A stretch of DNA of 61,134 nt, from contig JAJYLZ010000015.1 of the NCBI GenBank assembly GCA_021787395.1, positions 1 through 61,134 on the forward strand. Direction: 5' to 3'. The stretch is from Chloroflexota bacterium. Its GTDB lineage: Bacteria > Chloroflexota > Limnocylindria > Limnocylindrales > CSP1-4. The translations under genes were made by a program, and so were the position numbers. Positions 6,867 to 13,508 of the stretch are shown here, one piece after another. The notes beneath the pieces are model-generated. The model made no database searches, was not told the DNA's origin, and saw nothing but the letters and a program-made list of their open reading frames with translations. Within the stretch, counting starts at the first letter, position 1. Each line of letters starts with the position of its first letter.

Positions 6867-7883
6867 CTAGACCTCGATGTCCACGATGCGGCGGATGACC
6901 ATGAAGCCCAGGAACATCATGAAGCCGCCGGTGAACAGGATGATGATCCCGGCCGGCAGCCCCAGGATGGACACCCGGTCGTCGAACATCGGCGACATGA
7001 ACTGGGGCGCGGCGATGAACAGGAAGCCCGCCAGGCCGATGGGCAGGAAGCCCACCACGTAGCCCGACAGGCGCTGCTGGGCGGTGAGGGTGCGGATCTC
7101 GCCCTTGATCCGGACCCGCTCCCGGATGGTGAACGCGATCGAGTCCAGGATCTCGGCCAGGTTGCCGCCGACCGTGTGCTGGATCGAGATGGCGGTGGCC
7201 ATCAGCTCCAGGTCGTCCGAGCGGACGCGCCGGACCATGTTCTCGAGCGCGGTGTCGAACGCCAGGCCCAGGTTGACCTCGCGGATGACCCGGCCGAACT
7301 CGGTGGAGATGGGCGGCCGGGACTCGCGGACCACCAGCTCGATGGCCTGGAGGAACGAGGAGCCGGCGCGCAGCGCGTTGGCGATCAGCGTGATCGTGTC
7401 CGGCAGCTGCTTGTTGAAGGCGTTGATGCGGCTGGCCTTGCGGCGGCCCAGCCAGAAGCGCGGCAGCATGAACCCGATCAGCAGGCCGACCAGCAGCACG
7501 ATCGGGTTGCGCAGGGTGGGCAGGGCCACCGACGCCAGCACCATCAGGATCGGGACGCCGACGGTGGTGCCGGCCCAGATCGCCAGGTACTCGCTGACCT
7601 TGAGGCGCAGGTCGGCCCGGGCGATCTCGCGGGCCAGGTTGGCCCCGAAGTCGCGCTGCTCCACCACCTTGTTGAGCTGGGCCATGGCCGCCGACGACTG
7701 GAGCGCCTCGGCGAGGGACGGGGTGGCGCCGGAGGCCGCGGCGGCCTTCTCGGTCTTCGTGGACGCGTACCGCTCCAGGCGGGCGTTCACGTCCGAGCCG
7801 CCGCGCGCCATCGACAGGCCGACCGCGATCATGAAGATCGCGACGGCCGCGATTCCGGCGATGGCGAGCGTCATCGGGTTCAC
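6867..7883 (-). CDS. tadB: Tad pilus inner-membrane protein TadB (type II secretion F domain)
   Basis: 338 residues, paralogous to tadC. It has an N-terminal membrane segment, the T2SSF domain with LPDTITLIANALRAGSSFLQAI and SIQHTVGGNLAEILDSIAFTIRER, and C-terminal membrane helices. The GTG start is preceded by GGGAG at a good distance; an in-frame ATG three codons later is possible. It lies 18 bp from cpaF in the same operon. It is the assembly-platform partner of TadC. Confidence 0.93.
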   Translation of the reverse strand: MNPMTLAIAGIAAVAIFMIAVGLSMARGGSDVNARLERYASTKTEKAAAASGATPSLAEALQSSAAMAQLNKVVEQRDFGANLAREIARADLRLKVSEYLAIWAGTTVGVPILMVLASVALPTLRNPIVLLVGLLIGFMLPRFWLGRRKASRINAFNKQLPDTITLIANALRAGSSFLQAIELVVRESRPPISTEFGRVIREVNLGLAFDTALENMVRRVRSDDLELMATAISIQHTVGGNLAEILDSIAFTIRERVRIKGEIRTLTAQQRLSGYVVGFLPIGLAGFLFIAAPQFMSPMFDDRVSILGLPAGIIILFTGGFMMFLGFMVIRRIVDIEV

Positions 7884-7901
7884 AGCCGGTCTCCCGCGCG
7901 C

Positions 7902-9308
7902 CTAGTAGCTGTAGCCGAAGAGGCCGGGCGGCAGGTGGATGCCCTGGACCTCGAACTTCTCGACGAACTTGGGCCGGATCCCGGTGGGCTTGAGCCGTCC
8001 CTGGATCTTGCCCTCCACGACGCCCGTCTGCTCGAACACGAACACGTCCTGCATGACGATGACATCACCCTCCATGCCCTGGACCTCGGTGATGTTCGTG
8101 ATCCGGCGCGTCCCGTCCTTGAGGCGGGCCTGGTGGACGATCAGGTCCACCGCGGACGCGATCTGCTCCCGGATGGCCCGGACCGGCAGGTCCACGCCCG
8201 CCATCAGGACCATGGTCTCGAGGCGGGACAGCATGTCGCGCGGGCTGTTGGCGTGGCCCGTGGACATCGAGCCGTCGTGGCCGGTGTTCATCGCCTGGAG
8301 CATGTCCAGCGCCTCGCCGGCGCGGCACTCGCCGACGATGATCCGGTCGGGCCGCATGCGCAGCGAGTTGCGGACGAGCTCGCGGATCGGGATGGCGCCC
8401 CGGCCCTCGATGTTGGGCGGCCGGGACTCCAGGGTGACCACGTGCTCCTGGCGGAGCTGGAGCTCGGCGGCGTCCTCGATCGTGACGATGCGCTCGTCGT
8501 TGGGGATGAACGAGGACAGCACGTTGAGCGTGGTGGTCTTGCCGGACCCGGTGCCGCCGGACACGAAGATGTTGAGCCGGGCCTCCACCGAGGCGCGCAG
8601 GAACTCGAACATGTCCGGGGTGGCGGTGCCGAACCGGATCAGGTCGTCCACGGTGAACGGCGACGCGGAGAACTTCCGGATCGTGATCACCGGCCCCACC
8701 AGGGACAGCGGCGGGATGATGGCGTTGACGCGGGAGCCGTCGGTCAGGCGGGCGTCCACCATCGGGCTCGACTCGTCCACGCGCCGCCCGATGGGGGCGA
8801 TGATCCGGTCGATGATCCGCATCACGTGGTCGTCGTTCTGGAACACCACGTTGGTGAGCTCGAGGCGCCCGGAGCGCTCGATGTACACCTGGCGCGGCCC
8901 GTTAACCATGACCTCGCTGATGGTCTCGTCGCGGAGCAGGGGCTCGAGCGGGCCCAGGCCGATGATCTCGTCGGTGATCTGCTCGAGCATCCGCACCCGC
9001 TCGGCGCGGGTGAGCGCGAGGCCCTCCTCGTCGATGACCCGGCCGAAGATCTCCTCGATCTGGCGGCGGACCTCGACCTGGTTGGACAGGTCCAGCTTCG
9101 GGTCCAGGTCCTGGATCACGCGGTTCTGGATCCGGAACTTGACGTCCCGGAACGACTCGCGGACCGGCGCCTGGGTCATCAGGCGCCCGGGCGCCGGGGC
9201 GCCGGGCTGCGGTGTCGGACTGGCGCCCGGGGTCGGGACGGGCAGGCTGGACCCGCCCTCCGGAGCGGCGCCGGGACGGGCGCTCTCGATGCGCTTCAGC
9301 AGCGACAT
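7902..9308 (-). CDS. cpaF: Tad pilus assembly ATPase CpaF/TadA
   Basis: 468-residue secretion ATPase of the VirB11/GspE family that powers Flp pilus assembly. A proline-rich N-terminal stretch (about 11-45) precedes the helical N domain. The core has Walker A GGTGSGKTTT (251-260), the Asp/Glu-box region NDERIVTIEDAAEL, Walker B RIIVGECRAGEALDMLQAMN, and the His box GHDGSMSTGHANSPRDML. All catalytic motifs are intact. The ATG is preceded by AAGGGGAG. Confidence 0.95.
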   Translation of the reverse strand: MSLLKRIESARPGAAPEGGSSLPVPTPGASPTPQPGAPAPGRLMTQAPVRESFRDVKFRIQNRVIQDLDPKLDLSNQVEVRRQIEEIFGRVIDEEGLALTRAERVRMLEQITDEIIGLGPLEPLLRDETISEVMVNGPRQVYIERSGRLELTNVVFQNDDHVMRIIDRIIAPIGRRVDESSPMVDARLTDGSRVNAIIPPLSLVGPVITIRKFSASPFTVDDLIRFGTATPDMFEFLRASVEARLNIFVSGGTGSGKTTTLNVLSSFIPNDERIVTIEDAAELQLRQEHVVTLESRPPNIEGRGAIPIRELVRNSLRMRPDRIIVGECRAGEALDMLQAMNTGHDGSMSTGHANSPRDMLSRLETMVLMAGVDLPVRAIREQIASAVDLIVHQARLKDGTRRITNITEVQGMEGDVIVMQDVFVFEQTGVVEGKIQGRLKPTGIRPKFVEKFEVQGIHLPPGLFGYSY

Positions 9309-9352
9309 TGGCTACTCCCCTTCGGCCGCGAGCGGCCCCGTGGTGCGGCGGC

Positions 9353-10609
9353 TCAGCGCCATGCGAACAGCGACTTCTTCTGGCTGGCTTTCCGGCTCTC
9401 GCCGGCGTCGGCGGTGCGGGTCCCGGCGACCGCCGACGCGAGCCGCAGGACGTCCTGGGAGACCTGCGCCTCCCGGTTGGACAGGAAGAACGGGACGCCC
9501 CGGTTCAGGGCGTAGACGACGCTCCGGCCGTCGGACACGATGGTGTGGTCCACCCGGCGGCCGATCGAGTGCTCGACGTCGGCCACGCGGATGCCCAGCG
9601 ACGAGTCGGCCCGGTTGAGCACGAGGCGGACCTTGTCCGCGCCGTACCCGAGCTGCTGGGCGACCTCCAGGAACAGCCGGATGTTCTTGATCGAGGTGAT
9701 CTCGAGCGACAGCATCGTGAGCACGGTGTCGGCGAGGTCCAGGATGGCGAGGGTGGTGTCGTTGAACGAGGACATGCAGTCCACGACCACCAGGTCGTGG
9801 GTCTCGCGCAGCGCCTCGACCATCCGCTTGGTGACCGCCGGGGTGATCAGCTCCGCCATCTCGGGCGACGGCGGGGCGAGCAGCACGCGGATGCCCGAGG
9901 AGTGGTTGATGACGAACGTCTCGAGCGACTCCGCCTCGCCCGACTCGAGCTCCGGGATGAGGTCCGCGATCGACTTGTTCTTGGGGTTCAGGTTGAGCAG
10001 GACGCCCACGTCGCCGAACTGGAACGACGCGTCCACGAGGCAGGTCCGCAGGCCCAGCTCGGTGGCGGCCGCCACGGCGAGGTTGACGGCCAGCGTGGTC
10101 CGCCCGACGCCGCCCTTGGGACCGAACACGGCCACCACCCGGCCCGGCTCCGCGCCCTCGCGGTCGTCGCCGGGCCTCGCGGGCGCGCCCGCGGCGGCGC
10201 CCGGCTGGGCGCCGATCCGCGACTGCTTCTCCCGCTCGCGGGTGTAGACCTGCCGGATGGACGAGGTCAGCTCGTCGGACGAGAACGGCTTGACCAGGAA
10301 CTCGCGCGCCCCGGCCAGCATCGACCGCCGCAGGTAGTCCGCCTCGCCCTGGACCGACATCATCACGACGGCCGCGCTGGGGGCCTCGGCCGACAGGCGC
10401 TCGGTGGCCGCGATGCCGTCCATGTCCGGCATGTTGATGTCCATCAGGACGACGTCCGGGCTCAGCTGCCCGGCCAGCGCGATCGCCTCGCGGCCCGACG
10501 CGGCGGCCCCCACCACCTCGATGTCCGCCTCGAAGCCGAGCAGCTTGGCGAGGTGGTCGCGGGTCTCGGGGATGTCGTCCACGATCAGGACGCGGATTCG
10601 GTCTGCCAT
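9353..10609 (-). CDS. cpaE: CpaE/TadZ-like: receiver domain fused to MinD/ParA-type ATPase
   Basis: 418-residue pilus-localisation protein. Residues 1-120 form a receiver domain with a complete acidic pocket (D11, D12), phospho-acceptor D57 (LMDINMPD) and K107 (LVKPF). A linker leads to a MinD-like domain with a deviant Walker A at about 163-171 (GPKGGVGRTT) and VVVDCMSSFND as Walker B. In many CpaE proteins the receiver is degenerate; here it looks able to be phosphorylated. A partner kinase could be one of the two encoded upstream. It likely targets the pilus machine to a site in the cell. Confidence 0.92.
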   Translation of the reverse strand: MADRIRVLIVDDIPETRDHLAKLLGFEADIEVVGAAASGREAIALAGQLSPDVVLMDINMPDMDGIAATERLSAEAPSAAVVMMSVQGEADYLRRSMLAGAREFLVKPFSSDELTSSIRQVYTREREKQSRIGAQPGAAAGAPARPGDDREGAEPGRVVAVFGPKGGVGRTTLAVNLAVAAATELGLRTCLVDASFQFGDVGVLLNLNPKNKSIADLIPELESGEAESLETFVINHSSGIRVLLAPPSPEMAELITPAVTKRMVEALRETHDLVVVDCMSSFNDTTLAILDLADTVLTMLSLEITSIKNIRLFLEVAQQLGYGADKVRLVLNRADSSLGIRVADVEHSIGRRVDHTIVSDGRSVVYALNRGVPFFLSNREAQVSQDVLRLASAVAGTRTADAGESRKASQKKSLFAWR

Positions 10610-10663
10610 GCGGCTGGCTGTGCCTCGTTCTCCGCCCGGCGCGCCGGGCTGTCCGGTGTCGGT

Positions 10664-10683
10664 GGGCCGGCTCGCGCCGGCCC
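10664..10683 (-). terminator. Hairpin between cpaB and cpaE
   Basis: GGGCCGGC-TCGC-GCCGGCCC, a perfect eight-base stem in the 115-bp gap. There is no T-run on either side, so attenuation, RNA processing or chance are all possible. Confidence 0.35.
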
Positions 10684-10724
10684 GTCGACGTGGCCTGTCG
10701 CGGCCGTGGGGCCGCCGGCGCTGG

Positions 10725-11726
10725 TTACGGAGCGGTGCTGCCGCTCGGGCTCGGGCTCGGGCTCGGGCTGGGGCTGGGGAAGACCCGGATCGGCATCGGG
10801 CTCGGGTACGGCGTGGGCTCCAGGACCTCCACGATCTGCGGCGGCAGGACCCCGAAGTCGTCCACCATCTTGCGCAGCGTGATGCCCGTGGTCGGGATGA
10901 TCGGGCAGGAGGTGGCCGTGCCGTCGGTGGCGGTGCAGTCGGTGGAGCTGCGCAGGACCAGCGCGATGGTGCCGGACACCTGGGCGAAGCGGATGGCCTC
11001 CGCCTGCTGCGAGGTGGCCGCCAGGATCACGATCTCCTGCTGCCCGTTGAGGCTGGTGCCGCTCGCGGGCTGGCCGCTGGCGGCCGCCGCCTGCTGCGAG
11101 GCGGGCGGCAGCAGCGTGCCCAGGACCTGCAGGCCCTCGACCACGGTCTTGATGGAGTTGGGGTCGTACTGGAGGTCCAGGGTCTTGGCACTGGCCTCGG
11201 GCGAGCCCGCCGGCGCCGCCGCCCGCGGGCTCGCGGACGGCCCGCCGTAGACGACGAGCGGGAAGGTGGAGAAGCCCGTGACCACGTCCACGCGGTCGCC
11301 CGGCTTGATCAGCGTGCCGACGCCGGTGACCTGGTCCACCTGGACCGCGATGCCCACGTATCCCGCGGGGACCGCGATGTTGGCGATGCTGCCGCCGCCG
11401 TTGAGGATCTCGCTCGTGATCAGCTGCTGCGCCGTGACGGGCTGGCGGGCCGTCTGCCCGATCACCAGCGACGTGTCCCCATAGCTGTCGAGCGGCTTGT
11501 CGGCCGCGTTGATGTCCTTGGTGGTGACCATGTCCGCGGTGATCCGCGACCCGAGCGGGATGTCCTTGGCGGCGACCACCACCGGCACCTCGGCCGGCGC
11601 GGCCGTGGCCGCGTTGCCGCCCCCGCCGGGACCGCCTCCGCTGAACATCACCGCGATGAGGACGAAGGCCACCACGGCGAGGAACAACCCCACCAGGAGG
11701 ACAAGACGATTCGAGCTTCGCTTCAA
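10725..11726 (-). CDS. cpaB: Flp pilus assembly protein CpaB/RcpC (SAF domain)
   Basis: About 333 residues. After a short basic N terminus comes a membrane anchor (RLVLLVGLFLAVVAFVLIAVM). The SAF/CpaB region follows (VPVVVAAKDIPLGSRITADMV), then a C-terminal domain with VDVVTGFSTFP and EIVILAATSQQAEAIRFAQ, ending in a Pro-Ser repeat tail (PSPSPSPSPS). It probably spans the cell-wall side of the pilus machine. I prefer the TTG start because GGGGAGAG lies just upstream. A GTG 12 codons earlier is possible but has no ribosome site, and a TAGAGT -10 box overlaps that alternative start. Confidence 0.88.
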   Translation of the reverse strand: MKRSSNRLVLLVGLFLAVVAFVLIAVMFSGGGPGGGGNAATAAPAEVPVVVAAKDIPLGSRITADMVTTKDINAADKPLDSYGDTSLVIGQTARQPVTAQQLITSEILNGGGSIANIAVPAGYVGIAVQVDQVTGVGTLIKPGDRVDVVTGFSTFPLVVYGGPSASPRAAAPAGSPEASAKTLDLQYDPNSIKTVVEGLQVLGTLLPPASQQAAAASGQPASGTSLNGQQEIVILAATSQQAEAIRFAQVSGTIALVLRSSTDCTATDGTATSCPIIPTTGITLRKMVDDFGVLPPQIVEVLEPTPYPSPMPIRVFPSPSPSPSPSPSGSTAP

Positions 11727-11761
11727 GGTACTCTCCCCGAGCCGTGTGACAGGCTGCACCA

Positions 11762-11767
11762 CTCTAG
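11762..11767 (-). promoter_or_regulatory. -10 box TAGAGT upstream of cpaB
   Basis: TAGAGT lies about 35 nt before the TTG start. It would give a short leader containing GGGGAGAG, so cpaB and the genes behind it may have a promoter separate from the pilins. Confidence 0.35.
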
Positions 11768-11896
11768 CATCGTGCTCGGCGCAGGCGATCCACCAAATGA
11801 CCTAGGACCATTGGGAAGAAATGGGCGGATGCGGATCGTGGCGCAAGGTTCGTTGCAAGCAAGTTGCGGCCAGGTCCCAGGCACGCCCGAGACAAC

Positions 11897-11931
11897 GAAC
11901 AGCCCGCCGGGGAGCTCCCGGCGGGCTGTTC
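11897..11931 (-). terminator. Strong hairpin after flp1
   Basis: GAACAGCCCGCCGGG pairs perfectly with CCCGGCGGGCTGTTC over a GAGCT loop: 15 pairs, 10 nt after the pilin stop. Only a weak GTTGTCT follows. It can end the pilin transcript or protect its 3' end. Confidence 0.75.
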
Positions 11932-11940
11932 CAAGTGCTG

Positions 11941-12120
11941 CTACAGCGCGTGGCCGATGGTGCTCAGCTTGTCGCTGATCTGGCTGCCGAGGAAGATCAG
12001 GGCCACGATCGCCACGATGGCGATCAGGGCCAGGATGAGTGCGTACTCCGCGAGGCCCTGCCCGTCCTCATCGGACTGGGGCAGGAACCGGGCCGCGAGG
12101 GCCGAGAGCTGCATGAGCAC
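11941..12120 (-). CDS. flp: Flp/Fap-type pilin 1
   Basis: A pilin of about 59 residues. A short leader ends in SDEDG. The prepilin-peptidase motif G|QGLAEYAL (G|XXXXEY) and a 20-residue hydrophobic helix (ILALIAIVAIVALIFLG) follow, with a short polar tail SQISDKLSTIGHAL. The start is uncertain: GGGAGG at 12132-12137 best serves the GTG at 12120, while an ATG at 12114 would match the sibling leader length. It is the most divergent of the four Flp copies in its tail and leader. It is the last pilin before cpaB and ends in its own hairpin. Confidence 0.88.
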   Translation of the reverse strand: MLMQLSALAARFLPQSDEDGQGLAEYALILALIAIVAIVALIFLGSQISDKLSTIGHAL

Positions 12121-12283
12121 GGCGATAGTCACCTCCCACCCGGGCTATGGACGCCGGGGGCGGGTCGCCGGCGCATTCCTGCGCCCGGCCCTTCCGGGAT
12201 GGTCGGACGGCACGCCCCCGGGCCGGCCGTCAGCCATCTGGGAAGCCCATCCCCCGGCGGTACAGCCACGTCTCGAGTGCAGA

Positions 12284-12317
12284 ACGGCGCCGACCACCCG
12301 GTGGCGATCGGCGCCGT
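12284..12317 (-). terminator. Hairpin after flp2
   Basis: ACGGCGCCGA pairs with TCGGCGCCGT (10 pairs). A smaller CCACCCGGTGG palindrome sits in the loop. It lies 21 nt after the flp2 stop. Confidence 0.65.
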
Positions 12318-12323
12318 CGTCGA

Positions 12324-12483
12324 CGTCAAGCTGCGAGCTAGATCGAGTGGCCGACGTTCGACAGGATCTGCGAGACCTGGCCGCCCAGGAAGATGAGGGC
12401 GACGATCGCGACGATCGCGATGAGGGCGAGGATCAGCGCGTACTCCGCGAGGCCCTGGCCCTCCTCCTTGTCCTGATGGAGGA
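12324..12483. repeat. 160-bp perfect direct repeat, copy A (flp2)
   Basis: By eye identical to 12691-12850. It begins 14 bp after the flp2 stop and ends within the leader codons. Confidence 0.85.
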
Positions 12484-12511
12484 ACGAAATAAGTGCGGGA
12501 ATGAGGGACAT
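12338..12511 (-). CDS. flp: Flp/Fap-type pilin 2
   Basis: 57-residue type IVb pilin: leader MSLIPALISFLHQDKEEG, cleavage site G|QGLAEY, hydrophobic helix, tail GGQVSQILSNVGHSI. A near-perfect ribosome site AAAGGAGGTG precedes the ATG by about 10 nt, suggesting very high expression. Upstream lies TTGACA-17-TACCTT. From residue 11 on the DNA is identical to flp3, and the identity continues 14 bp past the stop. It is too short for most gene callers. Confidence 0.9.
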   Translation of the reverse strand: MSLIPALISFLHQDKEEGQGLAEYALILALIAIVAIVALIFLGGQVSQILSNVGHSI

Positions 12512-12561
12512 CTGGGGTTCACCTCCTTTCCGGGTGGGATGCCGCTGGTAGCGGGGAGGTC

Positions 12562-12590
12562 AAGGTAGGGCTGGGCGCCCCGGGTGTCAA
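12562..12590 (-). promoter_or_regulatory. Promoter of flp2 (TTGACA-17-TACCTT)
   Basis: A perfect -35 hexamer TTGACA, a 17-nt spacer, then TACCTT. The leader to the ATG is about 45 nt and carries the strong AAAGGAGGTG site. It is the best-formed promoter in the pilus locus. Confidence 0.65.
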
Positions 12591-12654
12591 CGGCCGGGCC
12601 GATGTTGCGGTGTGGCCCCGCACCGAGACAGATGACTCGATCCCGCACGCGAAG

Positions 12655-12681
12655 CGGCCGCCGGCGGGGTGCCGGCGGCCG
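12655..12681 (-). terminator. Hairpin after flp3
   Basis: CGGCCGCCGGC pairs with GCCGGCGGCCG (11 pairs) over a GGGGT loop, 24 nt after the flp3 stop. Confidence 0.65.
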
Positions 12682-12690
12682 ATGGTGCGG

Positions 12691-12850
12691 CGTCAAGCTG
12701 CGAGCTAGATCGAGTGGCCGACGTTCGACAGGATCTGCGAGACCTGGCCGCCCAGGAAGATGAGGGCGACGATCGCGACGATCGCGATGAGGGCGAGGAT
12801 CAGCGCGTACTCCGCGAGGCCCTGGCCCTCCTCCTTGTCCTGATGGAGGA
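12691..12850. repeat. 160-bp perfect direct repeat, copy B (flp3)
   Basis: Partner of 12324-12483, offset 367 bp. The identity ends at the TGATGGAGGA/A-versus-G junction. Confidence 0.85.
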
Positions 12851-12881
12851 GGGAGCTGAGATAGGAGACGATGAGTGCCAT
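12705..12881 (-). CDS. flp: Flp/Fap-type pilin 3
   Basis: 58-residue pilin: leader MALIVSYLSSLLHQDKEEG, the G|QGLAEY processing site, helix, tail GGQVSQILSNVGHSI. The mature part is the same as in flp2 at both DNA and protein level. Only the first ten codons, ribosome site and upstream region differ. It has a weaker ribosome site than flp2. Confidence 0.9.
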   Translation of the reverse strand: MALIVSYLSSLLHQDKEEGQGLAEYALILALIAIVAIVALIFLGGQVSQILSNVGHSI

Positions 12882-12932
12882 GGGCGCGTTCCCCTGCTTC
12901 CGGCATCAAGAGGGCAGCCGGCTATGGCGCGC

Positions 12933-12960
12933 AGCCTAGGGGGTGCGCCAGCGGGCGCAA
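12933..12960 (-). promoter_or_regulatory. Possible promoter of flp3 (TTGCGC-16-TAGGCT)
   Basis: TTGCGC, 16 nt, TAGGCT, lying between the flp4 hairpin and the flp3 ATG. It is weaker than the flp2 promoter but similarly placed. Confidence 0.4.
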
Positions 12961-12977
12961 CGGGACTTTGGTACTAA

Positions 12978-13011
12978 GAACGGGCCGCCGGCAACCGCCC
13001 GCGGCCCGTTC
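12978..13011 (-). terminator. Hairpin after flp4
   Basis: GAACGGGCCGC pairs with GCGGCCCGTTC (11 pairs) across a 12-base loop, 18 nt after the flp4 stop. TTAGTACCAAA follows on the minus strand. Confidence 0.65.
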
Positions 13012-13028
13012 CGTTGCTCGCGGCTCGG

Positions 13029-13199
13029 CTAGATCGAGTTGCCGACGTTCGAAAGGATCTGGGACACCTGGCCGCCCAGGAAGATGAGGGCGACGATCGC
13101 GACGATCGCGATGAGGGCGAGGATCAGCGCGTACTCCGCCAGGCCCTGGCCTTCCTCGTCGTGCTGGATCAGGGACAGGAGCTCGTGCAGCTGGGTCAT
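13029..13199 (-). CDS. flp: Flp/Fap-type pilin 4
   Basis: 56-residue pilin: leader MTQLHELLSLIQHDEEG, cleavage site G|QGLAEY, hydrophobic helix, tail GGQVSQILSNVGNSI. GGGAGG lies 6 nt before the ATG. The mature sequence differs from flp2/flp3 only near the end (GNSI for GHSI), with several silent changes, so it is an older duplicate. It is the first pilin after the coupled kinase/microprotein pair. Confidence 0.9.
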   Translation of the reverse strand: MTQLHELLSLIQHDEEGQGLAEYALILALIAIVAIVALIFLGGQVSQILSNVGNSI

Positions 13200-13343
13200 C
13201 CAATACCTCCCATTGATGATTGCGGCCCCCGGCGGTGGCAGCGCCGACCATACAGGGACGCACCGATAGGTTCCACTAGGAAATTGGTTTACCCCATCGG
13301 AGCCTTCAGGCAGCGCCGCGCGCTGGTCGGCGGGGGCCCGGCC

Positions 13344-13508
13344 TCAGTGCCCGCCGTGGGCCAGGTCCACCAGGGCGCCCACCAGCTGGGCGAGCTGGCT
13401 GCCGAAGAACAGCACCACCACCGCGGCGACCAGCAGCGCGGCGCCGATGAACACGGCGGTCTCGAGGATCCCCGGGCCCGTGTCGCCGGACGTCCGGCCG
13501 CCGCTCAT
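13344..13508 (-). CDS. Divergent pilin-like membrane microprotein
   Basis: 54 residues. A polar N terminus (MSGGRTSGDTG) is followed by PGILETAVFIGAALLVAAVVVLFFG and a short amphipathic tail ending HGGH. Cutting after G12 would give PGILE, with Glu at +5 as in type IV pilins, but the Flp Tyr at +6 is Thr here. It could be a minor pilin or an unprocessed membrane regulator. Its ATG overlaps the stop of the kinase upstream in ATGA, so the two are translationally coupled. The 158-residue open frame in the same register that extends upstream lies inside the kinase gene and is spurious. Confidence 0.75.
   Translation of the reverse strand: MSGGRTSGDTGPGILETAVFIGAALLVAAVVVLFFGSQLAQLVGALVDLAHGGH

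Noticed and set aside
7176-9515. 779-codon plus-strand frame opposite tadB and cpaF
   Set aside because: Antisense shadow of two genes with unmistakable motifs.
12433-12909. 158-codon minus-strand frame across flp2 and flp3
   Set aside because: It reads the pilins out of frame. The two short pilins with processing sites and ribosome sites are the real genes.
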